Assembly (NCBI GenBank): GCA_015065425.1
Contig: SVQH01000028.1
Coordinates: 1-44,270, forward strand
Direction of reading: 5' to 3'
Length of the DNA: 44,270 bases
Source: Oscillospiraceae bacterium
GTDB taxonomy: Bacteria; Bacillota; Clostridia; Oscillospirales; Acutalibacteraceae
Shown here: piece by piece, positions 7,789 through 15,595 of the stretch
Layout: each line of letters begins with the position of its first letter
How positions within the stretch are numbered: position 1 is the stretch's first letter
The notes under the pieces: model-generated
Told to the model about the DNA's origin: nothing
Database searches by the model: none
Seen by the model: the letters and a program-made list of their open reading frames with translations, nothing else
Made by a program: the position numbers and the translations under genes

Positions 7789-9336
7789 ATGAAAATGAAA
7801 AATAAGAGTCAGTATTTGTATGTTTTGAGAAATCTGTTATTATTCTTTCTTGTTTTGGCAGTTACTGTTATTGCTATTGAAAAGGTTTTAGCTGTCAAAA
7901 ATGCACCTGTTGAAGATTTGCAGAGTATTGAAGAGGAAAATTACAGAATTTTATTGATGAATACAGAGGGGACAAAGATTTCTCCTGCAACAAAAAAAGC
8001 ATTGCAAGAGCATTTCGGCGTTTCAAATAAGGTTATTCGAGGACTTGAAAATCAAAATGATTATCCGTTGAATGATATGCATAGTGATGATATTTTTGAT
8101 GTTGATGAAGCAATAAACATAGTTGTTGTCGGAGACTCTTTTGTTTGGGGCGCAGGATGCACAAACAGAAATGAATTATTCTGGAATATACTCGAATTAT
8201 CTTTAAGAAATCAGGGGTATAAATGTAATGTTTTTGGTGTTGGTTTTGGCGGAGCGAGTTCCGTTGATGAGTTATCATGGGTAAGAGATACATCACTTAT
8301 CGAGGACTTGAATCCGGATATTGTTATTATAGGCTATGTGTATAATGATGCTGAAGATTTGTCCTCTGCTCAAAAAACGGAAGTGATACCATTTGATTTC
8401 GCTCTCTCTTCTTCTTCGTTTATGAATAAATATTTTCCAAACATTACAGACAGTTTTGTAAATTTTATAAGGGCAAAAACTATGTATAACGGCAAATATG
8501 GTTCTTCGTATTATGATGGAATCACAACCTTGACAGATGAAGTTTTTGCAGAGTATGAAAAACAATTTTTGCAGCCACTTGATGAATTTGCAAAAAATAC
8601 AGATTTCCCGGTGGTTCTGATGACATTACCGGGTGAGCCGAATAAAGTATTTTATTCGGAACATTATGCTCCTTTTTATGCAAATATGAACAAGTATGAA
8701 AACGTTGCTTTTTATGATTGCTCAAAAGCTTTATACACTGATTTATCTGGTTCTGAACATAGAAATAATTATCATATAAATTCGGTTAACGGACATCCCG
8801 GTACGGCAACAAACAGGTTTTATTCCGATTATATAGAGGACTTTTTAAAAAAGGATTTTAACTATATATTGGGTGAACCTACAATTCAATATGAGGCTCC
8901 TTTCAGAATCAATGATTATCTTCCTTATAATATATCTTTGAATCTGCTTTCTAAAACAGAAGATGAATTGATTTATAGCTTGACATATCCTTCTGAAAAA
9001 AAGAATTATCAAATTTTTGAACAGCATATTTTTTCGTATTTCCTGAATTATCCGATTGGTGACAATTATATAAAGCTGTCATTTGAATCACCTGTTGATA
9101 TTGCTGATGTAGAAATTTTATGTGATTCAGCTTCAGGGATTGAATTATATTATACCGGATACAACAATAAGCTTGGATATGACGACCACATTTATTCATT
9201 GTTCGGCAAGAAAAAAGAAAATAGCTTTTTATGGGAGGATACAAAAAAAGAAAAGGTTTCTTCATTATGCATATGTGCAGATACCAAGGATGGAAAAGAA
9301 GCTGAAATTCAAATCAGAATTAAAAAAGCAAAATAA
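7789..9336 (+). CDS. Membrane-anchored SGNH/GDSL-type hydrolase
   Basis: I chose the ATG at 7789 (515 residues) because GGGAG lies five bases before it; ATG codons at 7777 and 7795 are alternatives. An N-terminal membrane helix (LLLFFLVLAVTVIAIEKVLAV) anchors the protein with its body outside. The catalytic block I is VVGDSFVWGAG near residues 112-122, with the Ser nucleophile. A C-proximal HINSVNGHPGTATNRFYSDY segment supplies a candidate catalytic His in a GHP context. A second beta-rich domain of about 150 residues closes the chain. Family members are esterases or acetyltransferases acting on glycans. It is the first gene of a three-gene unit with a carbamoyltransferase and an SxtJ/SxtK-like protein. 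Confidence 0.85.
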   Translation: MKMKNKSQYLYVLRNLLLFFLVLAVTVIAIEKVLAVKNAPVEDLQSIEEENYRILLMNTEGTKISPATKKALQEHFGVSNKVIRGLENQNDYPLNDMHSDDIFDVDEAINIVVVGDSFVWGAGCTNRNELFWNILELSLRNQGYKCNVFGVGFGGASSVDELSWVRDTSLIEDLNPDIVIIGYVYNDAEDLSSAQKTEVIPFDFALSSSSFMNKYFPNITDSFVNFIRAKTMYNGKYGSSYYDGITTLTDEVFAEYEKQFLQPLDEFAKNTDFPVVLMTLPGEPNKVFYSEHYAPFYANMNKYENVAFYDCSKALYTDLSGSEHRNNYHINSVNGHPGTATNRFYSDYIEDFLKKDFNYILGEPTIQYEAPFRINDYLPYNISLNLLSKTEDELIYSLTYPSEKKNYQIFEQHIFSYFLNYPIGDNYIKLSFESPVDIADVEILCDSASGIELYYTGYNNKLGYDDHIYSLFGKKKENSFLWEDTKKEKVSSLCICADTKDGKEAEIQIRIKKAK

Positions 9337-9354
9337 AAGAAAGGAAAGCATAAA

Positions 9355-11139
9355 ATGAGAGAAAAATATATTCTTGGTCTTTCCGCATTTTATCACAATT
9401 CAGCCGCCGCTCTTATTGCCGATTCTAAAATAATTGCAGCTGCAGAAGAGGAAAGATTCACCAGAATAAAGGGCGATTCCGGCTTTCCCATTAATTCAAT
9501 AAAGTTTTGTCTGGATAAAGCAAGAATTTTTCCGGAGGATTTAGAATGTGTTGTTTTTTATGAGAATCCTGTCAGAAAATTTGAACGCATTTTTACGGGA
9601 GCTTTTTTAAATGCTCCAAAAAGCATAACACAGTTTTCTTTGGCTATGCCTGACTGGATAACCAATAAGCTCTGGATAGAAAAAACGATAAGAAAAGAAC
9701 TTATGATAAAGAATGATGTACCTGTTCTTTTTCCGGAGCATCATATAAGCCATGCTGCTTCCGCTTTTTATCCGTCTCCATATGAAGAAGCCGCAATAAT
9801 TACCATAGACGGTGTAGGAGAATGGACTACTACAGCATACGGAACAGGAAAAAAGAATCAGATACAAATGATAGGAGAGTGCCGATATCCTAATTCTTTA
9901 GGACTTTTATATTCAGCTTTTACATTTTATACAGGATTTAAGATTAATAACGGTGAGTATAAAATGATGGGATTAGCTCCCTACGGCAAACCAAAATATG
10001 CAGATATTATAAAAGAGAAACTTGTTACAATTGGTGAAGACGGAAGCATTCTGCTGAATCAGCAATATTTTTCTTTTACCTATTCAATGAAAACAATAAA
10101 TAAAAAATTTGAAGAATTATTCGGTAGAAAAAGGCGTAAACCTGATGAACCCATTACGGAGTTTTTTTCTGATATTGCATCCAGCATACAAGAAGTGACA
10201 AATGAGATAATACTCAAAATGGCACAGTTTGTCAGAAATAAAACAAATATGAAGAATCTTGTTATGGCCGGAGGTGTTGCTCTTAATGTAACAGCCATCG
10301 GAGAATTGAAAAAAAGCGGGATTTTTGATTCTATCTGGATTCAGCCTGCTGCAGGTGATTCAGGGGCGGCATTAGGCGCTGCTTATTATGGATATTATTC
10401 AGACAAAAACAGAAAACGGTATGTTAGTGTTTTTGACAGTATGAGAGCGGGATACCTTGGCTATTCTATCGAAAATAATTCCGTTGAAGATGATAAGACA
10501 TTGGAAAAGCTTAAAGTTTCATGGAAGTCATACAGTGACGAAAAATTGGCACTGCTTATTGCAGAATTTATAAGCAAGGGAAAAATTGTAGCGATAGCCA
10601 GAGGCCCTGCTGAATTCGGGCCAAGAGCTTTGGGCAACAGAAGTATTCTTGCTGATGCCAGAGATGCGAAAATGCTTCAGAGGCTGAACAGCAAGATAAA
10701 ATTCAGAGAGGGTTTCAGACCCTTTGCCCCTGCTGTTATCAAAGAGGATGCTTCGCAGTTTTTTGATATTGAAGAAGAGTCAAAATATATGCTTTTGGCA
10801 GTTCCGGTAAAAGAAGAAAGAAGATTACCGTTAAAATATGGTAAAACTTTAGCTGAAACGGCTTCTTTCGCAAGATCTGATATTCCTGCTGTTACACATA
10901 TTGATTATTCTGCCAGAGTTCAGACTGTTGATAAGAAAGATAACCCGTTTTTTTACCGTGTATTGACGGAATTCAAGAAGCTCACAGGTTTGGGCGTTGT
11001 AATCAATACTTCATTTAATATAAAAGGGGAACCAATTGTAAATAATGCATGTGATGCCTACCACAGTTTTATCAATTCAGGGATTGATTGTGTTGTAATT
11101 GGTAACAGAATTATAATGAAAGATGATATGGAGGGGTAA
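9355..11139 (+). CDS. NodU/CmcH-type O-carbamoyltransferase
   Basis: The 594-residue protein transfers a carbamoyl group from carbamoyl phosphate, through carbamoyl-adenylate, to a hydroxyl of a sugar or other acceptor. The N-terminal Kae1-like domain shows LGLSAFYHNSAAALI (residues 8-22), the metal-binding HHISHAASAFYPSP and TIDGVGEW, and VMAGGVALN. The C-terminal domain has the family hallmark GPAEFGPRALGNRSILADAR and then FREGFRPFAPAV. The start ATG is behind AAAGGAAAG, 18 bases after the SGNH gene. The acceptor cannot be read from the sequence; the membrane-bound neighbours suggest a surface glycan or exported product (inference). Confidence 0.93.
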   Translation: MREKYILGLSAFYHNSAAALIADSKIIAAAEEERFTRIKGDSGFPINSIKFCLDKARIFPEDLECVVFYENPVRKFERIFTGAFLNAPKSITQFSLAMPDWITNKLWIEKTIRKELMIKNDVPVLFPEHHISHAASAFYPSPYEEAAIITIDGVGEWTTTAYGTGKKNQIQMIGECRYPNSLGLLYSAFTFYTGFKINNGEYKMMGLAPYGKPKYADIIKEKLVTIGEDGSILLNQQYFSFTYSMKTINKKFEELFGRKRRKPDEPITEFFSDIASSIQEVTNEIILKMAQFVRNKTNMKNLVMAGGVALNVTAIGELKKSGIFDSIWIQPAAGDSGAALGAAYYGYYSDKNRKRYVSVFDSMRAGYLGYSIENNSVEDDKTLEKLKVSWKSYSDEKLALLIAEFISKGKIVAIARGPAEFGPRALGNRSILADARDAKMLQRLNSKIKFREGFRPFAPAVIKEDASQFFDIEEESKYMLLAVPVKEERRLPLKYGKTLAETASFARSDIPAVTHIDYSARVQTVDKKDNPFFYRVLTEFKKLTGLGVVINTSFNIKGEPIVNNACDAYHSFINSGIDCVVIGNRIIMKDDMEG

Positions 11140-11143
11140 TATA

Positions 11144-11755
11144 ATGAAAAAGCAAAAAAATATAGAAAAACCCCTCTTTTCGGCCTATAAGGATTTTTCG
11201 GATAAAAGAAAGAGAATTTCCGAAAGTAATATTTTCGGTATGTTTTTTAGTTTTGTTATTTTTATTACTTCCTTGATAAGAGCGTTGTATTCCGTAGGTG
11301 TTGAGGAAAAAATAAGTCTCTGCATGATGCTTTTGGGAGGAATACTGTTCTTACTTGCGGTTATTTGTCCGGTTGTTTATAATATACCGTTAAGATATGT
11401 ACAAAAGATAGTAAACCGTGTTGGTAAAATTATTATTATCGTATTGATTTTTCCTGTCTTTTTATTTATATCTCTTATGTCTCTTCTGACAAAAAAGAAA
11501 ATTTTGCCGAGGTATAGTTTTGAGCAATGGCAAGAAACATATAATAAGACTTTGTCCTTTGAGGAGTTTCGCTATAGTGACTTTATGAATAAAAAAAGTC
11601 CGCTTGTTACGGTTATCTATAATTTATTTGTTTTTTTTGCTTCAAACAGTTTTCTTTTTTTGTTGCCTGCCGTTATCATATTATTGTGTCTGGGTTTTGT
11701 TTTTTTCTTTTTATCAACAAGTTCTGTTTTTTCTTTTGTTTATACCCTATTTTAG
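11144..11755 (+). CDS. SxtJ-like and SxtK (DUF5989)-like membrane protein fusion
   Basis: The protein has 203 residues from an ATG behind GGAGGGG; the frame's earlier ATG lies inside the carbamoyltransferase gene. The N-terminal two thirds have an SxtJ-like plan: a charged start (KDFSDKRKRISESNIFGM), helices at about 30-48, 54-76 and 92-115, and a cytoplasmic segment. The C-terminal 50 residues repeat the plan of the separate small SxtK/DUF5989 proteins: a short amphipathic start, one membrane helix, and the ending SSVFSFVYTLF, close to the usual ending SSxxxPFIYTLF. In most clusters I know these two partners are separate genes beside a carbamoyltransferase. Their exact role is unknown. Confidence 0.72.
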   Translation: MKKQKNIEKPLFSAYKDFSDKRKRISESNIFGMFFSFVIFITSLIRALYSVGVEEKISLCMMLLGGILFLLAVICPVVYNIPLRYVQKIVNRVGKIIIIVLIFPVFLFISLMSLLTKKKILPRYSFEQWQETYNKTLSFEEFRYSDFMNKKSPLVTVIYNLFVFFASNSFLFLLPAVIILLCLGFVFFFLSTSSVFSFVYTLF

Positions 11756-11785
11756 TATCGTTGATAAGCCAGACCTTTATAAAAC

Positions 11786-11826
11786 ATGGCGTAAGTTTAC
11801 TTTTTTGCAGAGTAAACTTACGCCAT
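11786..11826. terminator. Long hairpin terminator of the carbamoyltransferase cassette
   Basis: A perfect 16-bp inverted repeat (ATGGCGTAAGTTTACT and its complement) has a 9-nt loop. The downstream sequence is T-rich but interrupted (TTTAATTTGCATTTTT). It sits between convergent genes and may serve both. Confidence 0.75.
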
Positions 11827-11863
11827 TTAATTTGCATTTTTATAAATTATAATTAAGTTGATA

Positions 11864-13144
11864 TCAACCGATTTCAACAAGTCCCTGCTCGTACATTCTT
11901 TGGAGGGACATCATAATTCCGAATTTTGCGTGATACCAGGTAAGTCCTCCCTGGAAATATATTGCATAGGGCTCATTTACGGGGCCGTCGGCTGAAAGCT
12001 CAATGGATGAGCCCTGAACGAAAGCGCCTGCCGCCATGACTACATCACAGTTGTAGCCGGGGATGGGGTAGGGAATGGGAGTTACATAGCTATCCACGGG
12101 AGCAGCTTTTTGTATACCCTCGGCGAAGGCGAGCATTCTTTCACGGGAGCCGAGAAGAACAGACTGAATGATATCGTGACGGCTTTCTGTGGAATTCGGA
12201 ACACACTTGAAGCCGAGATTTTCATAAATATTAGCGGCAAAAATGGCACCCTTGAGCGCACCTGCAACCACGGTGGGGGAGAGGAAGAAGCCCTGATAGA
12301 AGTTTGTAAGAAGAGAGAGGCTCGCACCTACATCCTGACCGATTCCGGGGGCTGAAAGGCGATAGTGACAGCGGTCTATGCATTTCTTTGTGCCTGCAAT
12401 ATAACCGCCTATGGGAGCAAGACCGCCACCGGGGTTTTTGATAAGAGAACCGACTATCATATCCGCACCCACATCAGAGGGTTCAATTTCTTCAACAAAT
12501 TCACCGTAGCAGTTGTCAACCATAACGGTAACATCCGGTTTTACTCCTTTACAGAAGGAAATCAGCTTACCTATCTGCTTTACGGAGAAAGAAGGTCTCA
12601 TCTGATAGCCTTTTGAACGCTGAATGGTTATGAGCTTTGTTTTTTCGTTGATGGCTTTTTCTATATTTTCATAGTCAAAGGTTCCGTCTTCGAGTAAATC
12701 CACCTGACGGTAGGAAACACCGTATTCTTTAAGAGAACAGGAGGATTCACGGATACCTATGACCTCTTCAAGGGTGTCATAAGGCTTACCCACAGGGGAG
12801 AGGAGCTCATCACCGGGGAGAAGATTTGCAGAAAGAGCAATGGCGAGAGCGTGTGTGCCGCAAGTAATGTGAGGACGAACAAGAGCTGCTTCGGTGTGAA
12901 ACACATCTGCATACACCTTTTCAAGGGTATCTCTGCCGATATCGTCATGACCGTAGCCGGTAGTACCTGCAAAACAGGCAGCATTTACACGGTTGTCCTG
13001 CATGGCTTTCAGAACCTTTGCCTGATTGAATTCCGCAATTTCGTCAATGGAGTCAAAACGCTCCTTAAGTGAAGAAAGTATCTTTTCACTGTAAGAAAGA
13101 ACAGCATCGGAAATGCCCATTTCTTTATAGATATTATTGTTCAT
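11864..13144 (-). CDS. PLP-dependent methionine gamma-lyase-like protein (YnbB / aluminium-resistance family)
   Basis: The 426-residue protein starts at the ATG behind AAGGTGA; the open frame continues 34 codons upstream without a ribosome site. It belongs to the fold-type I PLP family annotated as Met_gamma_lyase or YnbB. The PLP-binding lysine is in SLIKNPGGGLAP, with VMVDNCYGEF supplying the Asp that contacts the ring nitrogen. TCGTHALA is the phosphate loop. The true substrate of this family is unsettled; the name aluminium resistance comes from an old phenotype. It is a single-gene unit with its own consensus promoter. Confidence 0.9.
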   Translation of the reverse strand: MNNNIYKEMGISDAVLSYSEKILSSLKERFDSIDEIAEFNQAKVLKAMQDNRVNAACFAGTTGYGHDDIGRDTLEKVYADVFHTEAALVRPHITCGTHALAIALSANLLPGDELLSPVGKPYDTLEEVIGIRESSCSLKEYGVSYRQVDLLEDGTFDYENIEKAINEKTKLITIQRSKGYQMRPSFSVKQIGKLISFCKGVKPDVTVMVDNCYGEFVEEIEPSDVGADMIVGSLIKNPGGGLAPIGGYIAGTKKCIDRCHYRLSAPGIGQDVGASLSLLTNFYQGFFLSPTVVAGALKGAIFAANIYENLGFKCVPNSTESRHDIIQSVLLGSRERMLAFAEGIQKAAPVDSYVTPIPYPIPGYNCDVVMAAGAFVQGSSIELSADGPVNEPYAIYFQGGLTWYHAKFGIMMSLQRMYEQGLVEIG

Positions 13145-13177
13145 GTATATCACCTTAAATATAATTTCTGAATGCAG

Positions 13178-13206
13178 ATTATACCATATAAAAATAATTA
13201 TTGCAA
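13178..13206 (-). promoter_or_regulatory. Promoter of the PLP lyase-like gene
   Basis: On the minus strand TTGCAA and TATAAT are 17 bp apart. The -10 box lies 34 bases upstream of the ATG. Confidence 0.75.
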
Positions 13207-13234
13207 CAACATAAGATTTTTTGATTTTTACCCC

Positions 13235-13263
13235 TTGACATATCAAGGTAATTTGTGTATAAT
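13235..13263 (+). promoter_or_regulatory. Consensus promoter of the tRNA-Gly/tRNA-Val unit
   Basis: TTGACA and TATAAT, both perfect, are 17 bp apart. The -10 box ends 20 bases before the mature tRNA-Gly. Confidence 0.9.
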
Positions 13264-13283
13264 ATTTCCTGTTCCTAAGATAT

Positions 13284-13359
13284 GCGGATGTAGCTCATCT
13301 GGTAGAGCGCCACCTTGCCAAGGTGGAGGTAGCGAGTTCGAGCCTCGTCATCCGCTCCA
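13284..13359 (+). tRNA. tRNA-Gly (GCC)
   Basis: The 76-nt gene has acceptor arms GCGGATG and CATCCGC, the D arm GCTC-GAGC, an anticodon stem CCACC-GGTGG around the loop TTGCCAA with anticodon GCC, the T arm with GTTCGAG, and an encoded CCA. Confidence 0.97.
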
Positions 13360-13360
13360 T

Positions 13361-13395
13361 AAAAAGCCCTTTTGCATAAGCAAAAGAGGCTTTTT
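13361..13395 (+). terminator. Hairpin between the two tRNA genes
   Basis: A long stem (AAAAAGCC-TTTTGC paired with GCAAAAG-GGCTTTTT) with loop ATAA ends in a T run. It could attenuate transcription into tRNA-Val or act in processing. Confidence 0.75.
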
Positions 13396-13401
13396 CAATA
13401 A

Positions 13402-13478
13402 GAAGGCATAGCTCAGTTGGTTAGAGTACTTGCTTGACATGCAAGGGGTCGGTGGTTCAAGTCCACTTGTCTTCACCA
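13402..13478 (+). tRNA. tRNA-Val (GAC)
   Basis: The 77-nt gene has acceptor arms GAAGGCA and TGTCTTC (one G-T pair), anticodon stem CTTGC-GCAAG around the loop TTGACAT with anticodon GAC, the T arm GGTGG-TTCAAGT-CCACT, and an encoded CCA. Confidence 0.95.
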
Positions 13479-13480
13479 CG

Positions 13481-13520
13481 AAAAAGTCCTTGAAAACCTT
13501 AGGTTTTCAAGGCTTTTTCT
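13481..13520 (+). terminator. Terminator of the tRNA unit
   Basis: CCTTGAAAACC pairs with GGTTTTCAAGG around a 3-nt loop, flanked by A and T runs that extend the stem. It lies directly after tRNA-Val. Confidence 0.88.
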
Positions 13521-13559
13521 CTTTTATCACTTGCCATAAAAATCTCGAAAAACGCAAAA

Positions 13560-13601
13560 AGATCAACAAAAGGTCAACAATGAATCACCAAAGGTCAACA
13601 A
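13560..13601. repeat. Short direct repeats AGGTCAACAA
   Basis: Three copies (one with AGATCAACAA) begin at 13560, 13571 and 13592, spaced 11 and 21 bases, close to one and two helical turns. They follow the tRNA-Val terminator. They could be protein-binding arms or remnants of a repetitive coding region; no function is shown. Confidence 0.4.
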
Positions 13602-13651
13602 AAACACCAAAATTTTACTTGCTTCCGGTATGGGAAAAGGGTGAATATTAA

Positions 13652-13807
13652 TGGCAAATATCACATCAAACAAGAAATGCCGATGTGGACGAAACAACTG
13701 GTATAATTGCCGCAGATGCAAGATTAATATTAAGAGCATCTGTTGGATTAGAGACATTATACATGCACGAGTGGGGCAACCCCACGTGTATCACACGCCC
13801 TTGCGAA
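13652..13807 (+). pseudogene. Decayed dockerin-domain gene fragment
   Basis: Frame 2 from 13652 reads NADVDETTGIIAADARLILR followed by ASVGLE, then a stop at 13805-13807. The stretch aligns without gaps over 22 residues with the second dockerin loop of the intact protein at 33534-34406 (DLNSDGDITAADARISLRLSIG-type), sharing the Asp positions, the AADAR helix and the final SxG. A stop codon lies directly upstream in the same frame. A broken first loop (GEY, frameshift, NGK) can be seen in another frame. There is no start or signal peptide. I read it as the 3' end of a lost dockerin-tagged secreted protein. An 81-codon ATG frame over the same bases gives no recognisable protein. Confidence 0.65.
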
Positions 13808-13834
13808 CTCTGACACGTTCAGAGTTCCGTTTTT
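13771..13834 (+). terminator. Two tandem hairpins, the second terminator-like
   Basis: A GTGGGG-CAA-CCCCAC hairpin (13771-13785) is followed by GAACTCTGA paired with TCAGAGTTC around CACGT (13805-13827) and then a T run. It is probably the old terminator of the decayed dockerin gene, or the end of a small RNA. The bases from 13835 to 13960 show nothing further. Confidence 0.55.
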
Positions 13835-13960
13835 ATATGAGGGATAGTGCTTCAGGAATATTGCCGGAATGTTATCGGGTGTTGTTCGTGCCCTGAACTC
13901 CGACCTATCATAATTTATCTCTAATTTATCTGTGAAGAACCATTTTATCGGATATCTATA

Positions 13961-15154
13961 TTAATTTTTCACATTGCCATACAGACATTTTGTAGGTTCT
14001 TTTTCAATAACCAATCCGCAGAAATTGCACATAATACATTTTGCTTCAGCCTGACCGTTTTTCAGTTTTGCCGCAAGGTCGGGTTCGCATATAAACGGTC
14101 TGCACATCGAAATGAAATCAGCTTTGCCTTTGGTCAGAATTTTCTCCATATCACTGACTTTATGTATTCCTCCGACGACAATTATGGGAATCGAAACATT
14201 TTTCTTTATCTCAGAAGCGTTGCCAACATTGAAATTTTCAAGCGGTTTCGGTTGTCTGATCAGAGGGTTTATGAGATTTGCAGCAGGTAACGCAATTTTA
14301 TTGAGCAATTTCGGAAAGGATGCACAGGGTTCTCTGTATCTGAAAACGGCATCCATCGGCATTAATTTGCTTCTCATTGTGTTCATTCCGTCCTGAACCG
14401 TACCGCAGGAAACCTCAATAGCATCACAGCCTACCGCTTCAAGTCTTCTGCAGATTTCAACTGATGACTGAAGATTCATTCCGTTTTTTCTGTTATCCTC
14501 TGCACTGAGCTTTATCCATACGGGAAGATTTGTTTTCTCTTTGATACCCCTGATAATCAGCTCAACTATTCTGCATCGATTTTCAAGACTGCCACCCCAG
14601 TTATCTTTTCTTCTGTTTCCGTATGGCGAAAGAAAATCATGAAGCAGATAACCGTGACCGCCGTGAAGCTGAACACCGTCAAATCCCGCTTTCTCTGTTC
14701 TTACTGCGGCTGAAATAAAATAGTCAATGATACAGTAAATTTCATTTTCGGTGAGCTCTTTTGCTTTGTCGGGATAAAATGTGTGAAGAACATCTGACGG
14801 TGCAACTTTGGGCATACCAATAGCCTTTGATGAAGTCTGCCTGCCACAATGTGCTATCTGCAAAACAACGGGCGTACCGAGACGGTGAACAGCATCGGTT
14901 AATTCCTTGTACTTATCAATTACATCGTCATTATAAATTTTCAGCATTCCGGGATAAGGAGAAACACCGTTTTTGCTGACGGCGGCATATCCTGTAATTA
15001 TGCATCCGATCTCATTCTGTGCAAGATGCTCGTATTTTTTTATCAGTTTGTCGCTCGGTGCACCGTTTTTATCTGCAAGACCGTCATGAGTTGCACTTCG
15101 TATTATTCTGTTTTTTACGTTGATACCTGAAATTTTTGTTTCATTAAAAAGCAT
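13961..15154 (-). CDS. Old-yellow-enzyme family NADH:flavin oxidoreductase
   Basis: This 397-residue TIM-barrel flavoprotein of the 2-enoate reductase/BaiCD group reduces activated double bonds or related substrates. The signatures are FDGVQLHGGHGYLLHDFLSP and NRRKDNWGGSLENRCR (FMN and substrate site), then WIKLSAED, and FISMCRPFICEPDLA near the end. The C-terminus carries CIMCNFCGLVIEKEPTKC, a cysteine set (C-x2-C-x2-C-x10-C) expected to hold an iron-sulfur cluster. The chain stops right after it, so the NAD-binding half of long family members is absent. An electron partner or short-form enzyme is implied. The ATG at 15154 is behind AAAAGGA. The substrate is not readable from sequence. Confidence 0.92.
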   Translation of the reverse strand: MLFNETKISGINVKNRIIRSATHDGLADKNGAPSDKLIKKYEHLAQNEIGCIITGYAAVSKNGVSPYPGMLKIYNDDVIDKYKELTDAVHRLGTPVVLQIAHCGRQTSSKAIGMPKVAPSDVLHTFYPDKAKELTENEIYCIIDYFISAAVRTEKAGFDGVQLHGGHGYLLHDFLSPYGNRRKDNWGGSLENRCRIVELIIRGIKEKTNLPVWIKLSAEDNRKNGMNLQSSVEICRRLEAVGCDAIEVSCGTVQDGMNTMRSKLMPMDAVFRYREPCASFPKLLNKIALPAANLINPLIRQPKPLENFNVGNASEIKKNVSIPIIVVGGIHKVSDMEKILTKGKADFISMCRPFICEPDLAAKLKNGQAEAKCIMCNFCGLVIEKEPTKCLYGNVKN

Positions 15155-15271
15155 ATTTGCCTTGTCCTTTTCCTGAATTTTATAAATTTATCCTACCATA
15201 AACATATTTGTATTTCAACAGAAAAGAAAATAATTGACAGAGCAGATTTCAGGCTCTTTGAAGGAGTTATT

Positions 15272-15299
15272 AAGCCGCAGACAAGTTATCTGCGGCTTT
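15272..15299 (-). terminator. Terminator behind the 59-residue gene
   Basis: A perfect 10-bp stem (AAGCCGCAGA with TCTGCGGCTT) encloses a 7-nt loop. It overlaps the stop codon of the small minus-strand gene. Its T tract is weak on both strands, so the direction is a guess from position. Confidence 0.65.
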
Positions 15300-15477
15300 A
15301 ACTTTCTGATATCAGTTTATTTATATATTGCTGCATTTCTTCTTTTGATTTTACATTATGTGTTCCGTTTATTATTTTTTGCTTCTGTGTTTCATTTAGC
15401 AATGCAAATTTTTGCATTGCCTCAGGGTTAAGGGCTAAAGCCATGGAAAATCCTACAGGCATTTCATAAGGGTTCAA
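15298..15477 (-). CDS. Small conserved-looking protein, 59 residues, TTG start
   Basis: The minus strand encodes a 59-residue protein from a TTG codon with a perfect GGAGG at 15484-15488, seven to nine bases upstream. The product begins (M)NPYEMPVGFSMALALNPE and continues with AMQKFALLNETQKQKIING and a Lys/Glu-rich end. I recall similar short proteins, with a PMGFGMALAQN-type start, in many clostridial genomes, but no function. The composition is that of a soluble helical protein. It lies divergent to the oxidoreductase operon at 15596. It is easy to miss because it is short and lacks an ATG. Confidence 0.8.
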   Translation of the reverse strand: MNPYEMPVGFSMALALNPEAMQKFALLNETQKQKIINGTHNVKSKEEMQQYINKLISES

Positions 15478-15595
15478 TGTTATTCCTCCAGATTTTTTGG
15501 TGTTAATATTTTTTCACTGAACTCACATACTATACATGCTATAGTTTTGAATAATGTGATATTTTTGTGCAAAATTAAAATAAAAAGGAGTTTTT

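Noticed and set aside
13402-13601. Integration (att) site at tRNA-Val
   Set aside because: I found no second copy of the tRNA 3' end and no integrase in the window.
13651-13896. 81-codon ATG frame with Cys-rich start
   Set aside because: Another frame of the same bases encodes a recognisable dockerin repeat, and the 81-codon product matches nothing I know.
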